In this document: in pieces, positions 22,791 through 23,965 of the stretch | Layout of the letters: every line of letters starts with the position of its first letter | Position numbering within the stretch: the stretch's first letter is position 1 | Origin: an uncultured Fretibacterium sp. | GTDB taxonomy: Bacteria > Synergistota > Synergistia > Synergistales > Aminobacteriaceae | Direction: 5' to 3' | Length of the DNA stretch: 23,965 bases | Assembly: GCA_937892105.1 (NCBI GenBank) | Contig: CALAUZ010000031.1 | Span: 1-23,965 of the forward strand | Notes under the pieces: model-generated | What the model was told of the DNA's origin: nothing | Databases searched by the model: none | The model's input: the letters and a program-made list of their open reading frames with translations, nothing else | Position numbers and translations under genes: made by a program

Positions 22791-22839
22791 AGGAAAACGG
22801 TCCCGGCCCATTCAGACCAGAACCGCTGCTAGTTTTCCT
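22791..22839 (-). promoter_or_regulatory. Stable hairpin next to the patatin ribosome-binding site
   Basis: On the minus strand AGGAAAAC and GTTTTCCT (22839-22832 and 22798-22791) enclose an internal loop and a 9-bp stem, CGGTTCTGG with CCGGGACCG (two G-U pairs), with a ~10-base loop. There is no T-run, so it is not a standard terminator. It lies in the 90-base spacer between the CheX-like gene and the patatin gene and ends a few bases before AGGAGG. It could control translation or stabilise mRNA. Confidence 0.7.
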
Positions 22840-22863
22840 AAAGTATTAGTGTGTATTTACAGG

Positions 22864-23355
22864 CTAGTCAATCTTGAACGACAGAACAAGATAAAGCCCT
22901 CCTGACGGTTGAAGCTCAAACGGTAATGTGAAGCTCCTCATGCCGTTATCCTCTTTAGTAACGTTCTTGATGTTTTCTCCGATGATAAGCTGAGGAGGTG
23001 TTACGTCAACTGTCCCTAATGAGCTTTGTACGAGTGCGCGTCCTCCGATCATGTTGGAGAGTTCTCCTATGACGCTCATGGAGACATCATCACCGAGGAC
23101 TGGGGGAATTGCTCCGAATGACATTGCAGAGATGATATTGTCGAAGCCTTCTTTGTTGAGCATGATATTCACAGTTCCGCGAGACCCCACACCCACTACT
23201 CCGATAAGAGCAGTTGTGCAGATATTGCCTACCTTGATGCCCTGAGAGACTTTTGACTTATTGAGGGTGATATTCAGCCCTACCTCCCGCCCGACGGACA
23301 GCACTGCCGATGCAAAACTATTCACCAGAGCGACAAGTTTATCCATTCCGGCCAT
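22864..23355 (-). CDS. CheX-like chemotaxis phosphatase-family protein
   Basis: A 163-residue protein with a CheC/CheX/FliY fold signature: MSVIGELSNMIGGRALV, which keeps the Glu and Asn of the E-x-x-N phosphatase helix that removes phosphate from CheY. A beta-rich segment ending LPFELQPSGGLYLVLSF closes the domain. Single-helix proteins of this kind are CheX-type and often work as dimers. No other chemotaxis or flagellar gene is nearby, so the CheY partner is unknown. The start is ATG 23355 with GGAG 11 bases upstream inside AGGAGGGAG. It is probably co-transcribed with the YqgF-like gene 66 bases upstream; a TATAAT on the minus strand (23426-23421) overlapping that gene's stop has no matching -35. 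Confidence 0.82.
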   Translation of the reverse strand: MAGMDKLVALVNSFASAVLSVGREVGLNITLNKSKVSQGIKVGNICTTALIGVVGVGSRGTVNIMLNKEGFDNIISAMSFGAIPPVLGDDVSMSVIGELSNMIGGRALVQSSLGTVDVTPPQLIIGENIKNVTKEDNGMRSFTLPFELQPSGGLYLVLSFKID

Positions 23356-23421
23356 AAAATATTAATCTCCCTCCTGTAAATTATGTTTATGCAAAATGAG
23401 TTTATTGTGAAATTAGGCATA

Positions 23422-23943
23422 TTATAACTTATTCCGGCGTATATCTCTATATTTTTTGAGTCCCCTTAGAGCTATTGACCATGCAGCGAGGTCATCAAGC
23501 ATTCTGTCAGGAACTCTCAGGCCTTCAGGAATTAGACGCTGCCATAAACTTGGCCGGTGAATAGTCCAGTAAAGATTACGTGCCTCAAGGGTGGTGTTTC
23601 TCTCGTCGACGGTCAGTATCTCGCAGGGGAGACTCTCCTTGACGTGCTGAGTGAAGGTTTTGCTGTTAGTGCCGTTGCCGATGGCGATGAACTTGATTGA
23701 GGCGAGCAAGTTATTGGGGAGTGATTCAGTTGTGCCCTCTATGAGCCAAGAGGAGAGGGATTCACGACCGGACGAGACTGCCAGGAAGAAGTCAGCTGAC
23801 TCGGGAGTTGGGAAGATGCCTGACGCGAGGAGGAGGCCTTCAGGGTTCACGAAAGCGAAGCCGGTTTTGTCCCGACCGGGATCGAGTCCGAGAACTACAT
23901 ATTTATCTGTGGACATGTCGTAATCTGCTGCGTCTGGTCTCAC
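23422..23943 (-). CDS. YqgF/RuvX-like RNase-H-fold protein, possibly partial at its 5' end
   Basis: The ~173 residues from the first possible start (GTG at 23943) show the YqgF/RuvX pattern: VVLGLDPGRDKTGFAFV with the first catalytic Asp, IAIGNGTNSKTF, VDERNTTLEARNLYW with an acidic residue and the TT-x-EA helix, and DRMLDDLAAWSIAL with the final Asp pair. Family members process pre-16S rRNA ends or resolve Holliday junctions. ATG at 23916 starts just before the domain but has no ribosome-binding site; the frame stays open to base 23949, where genuine sequence ends. The true start may therefore lie off the contig. It reads toward the CheX-like gene. Confidence 0.75.
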   Translation of the reverse strand: MRPDAADYDMSTDKYVVLGLDPGRDKTGFAFVNPEGLLLASGIFPTPESADFFLAVSSGRESLSSWLIEGTTESLPNNLLASIKFIAIGNGTNSKTFTQHVKESLPCEILTVDERNTTLEARNLYWTIHRPSLWQRLIPEGLRVPDRMLDDLAAWSIALRGLKKYRDIRRNKL

Positions 23944-23949
23944 GCGAGG

Positions 23950-23965
23950 AGATCGGAAGAGCGTC
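23950..23965 (+). other. Illumina adapter sequence at contig end (artefact)
   Basis: The final 16 bases are identical to the beginning of the standard Illumina TruSeq read-through adapter. Genomic sequence ends at about 23949. Confidence 0.95.

Noticed and set aside
22791..22839. Hairpin as an ordinary rho-independent terminator of the CheX-like gene
   Set aside because: There is no T-run after the stem; an RBS follows within a few bases.
1..23965. CRISPR array, prophage, toxin-antitoxin pair, tRNA or rRNA
   Set aside because: No regularly spaced repeats, phage structural genes, convincing toxin partner or RNA-gene folds were found on either strand.

Overview
The window looks like a complete metagenomic contig: its last 16 bases are Illumina adapter sequence, and its first gene is cut. 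The DNA encodes a diderm bacterium of moderate GC content with strong AGGAGG ribosome-binding sites and several TTG starts. A bacterial SMC, a type-2 ArgC, an archaeal/eukaryotic-type prolyl-tRNA synthetase, a ComB-family phosphatase, a CheX-like protein and a patatin fused to an outer-membrane barrel together fit Synergistota (Synergistaceae, perhaps gut or rumen). That assignment is inference from gene content, not a phylogenetic result.

Bases 1-642 are genomic debris: the end of a frameshifted IS630-type transposase, the 3' end of a protein with a CxxCxxC cluster, and, on the minus strand, the last ~65 codons of a FadR-type GntR regulator. Next comes a plus-strand housekeeping block (683-9547): smc, a TrmN6-like methyltransferase, a membrane-anchored metallophosphoesterase, rsmI, then (after a candidate promoter) pnp and dut, closed by a terminator. 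A secreted 5'-nucleotidase relative (9631-10812) has lost much of its C-terminal domain. After about 270 bases with no recognised gene, an arginine operon (argC-argB-argD) is driven by a near-perfect sigma-70 promoter with a candidate ARG box just upstream.

From 14274 to 14649 there is a strong terminator and a long gene-free leader with possible RNA hairpins, followed by a solitary low-complexity protein of unknown function (14650-15498). A hairpin between converging genes at ~15.5 kb probably ends transcription from both sides.

The remainder (15558-23943) is all on the minus strand. Reading in its own direction: a YqgF/RuvX-like nuclease-fold gene at the contig edge, a CheX-like protein, a type Vd patatin autotransporter-like lipase, a 31-codon micro-ORF, proS, comB, a coiled-coil membrane protein, serC and serA. 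From proS onward the genes touch or overlap, so they look like one operon linking proline charging, serine synthesis and a sulfonate-type phosphatase.

I found no tRNA, rRNA or CRISPR array. The points most worth a second look are the ARG-box promoter, the ComB-SerC-SerA neighbourhood, the type Vd patatin with its RBS-proximal hairpin, the internally deleted nucleotidase, and the orphan protein with its long leader.
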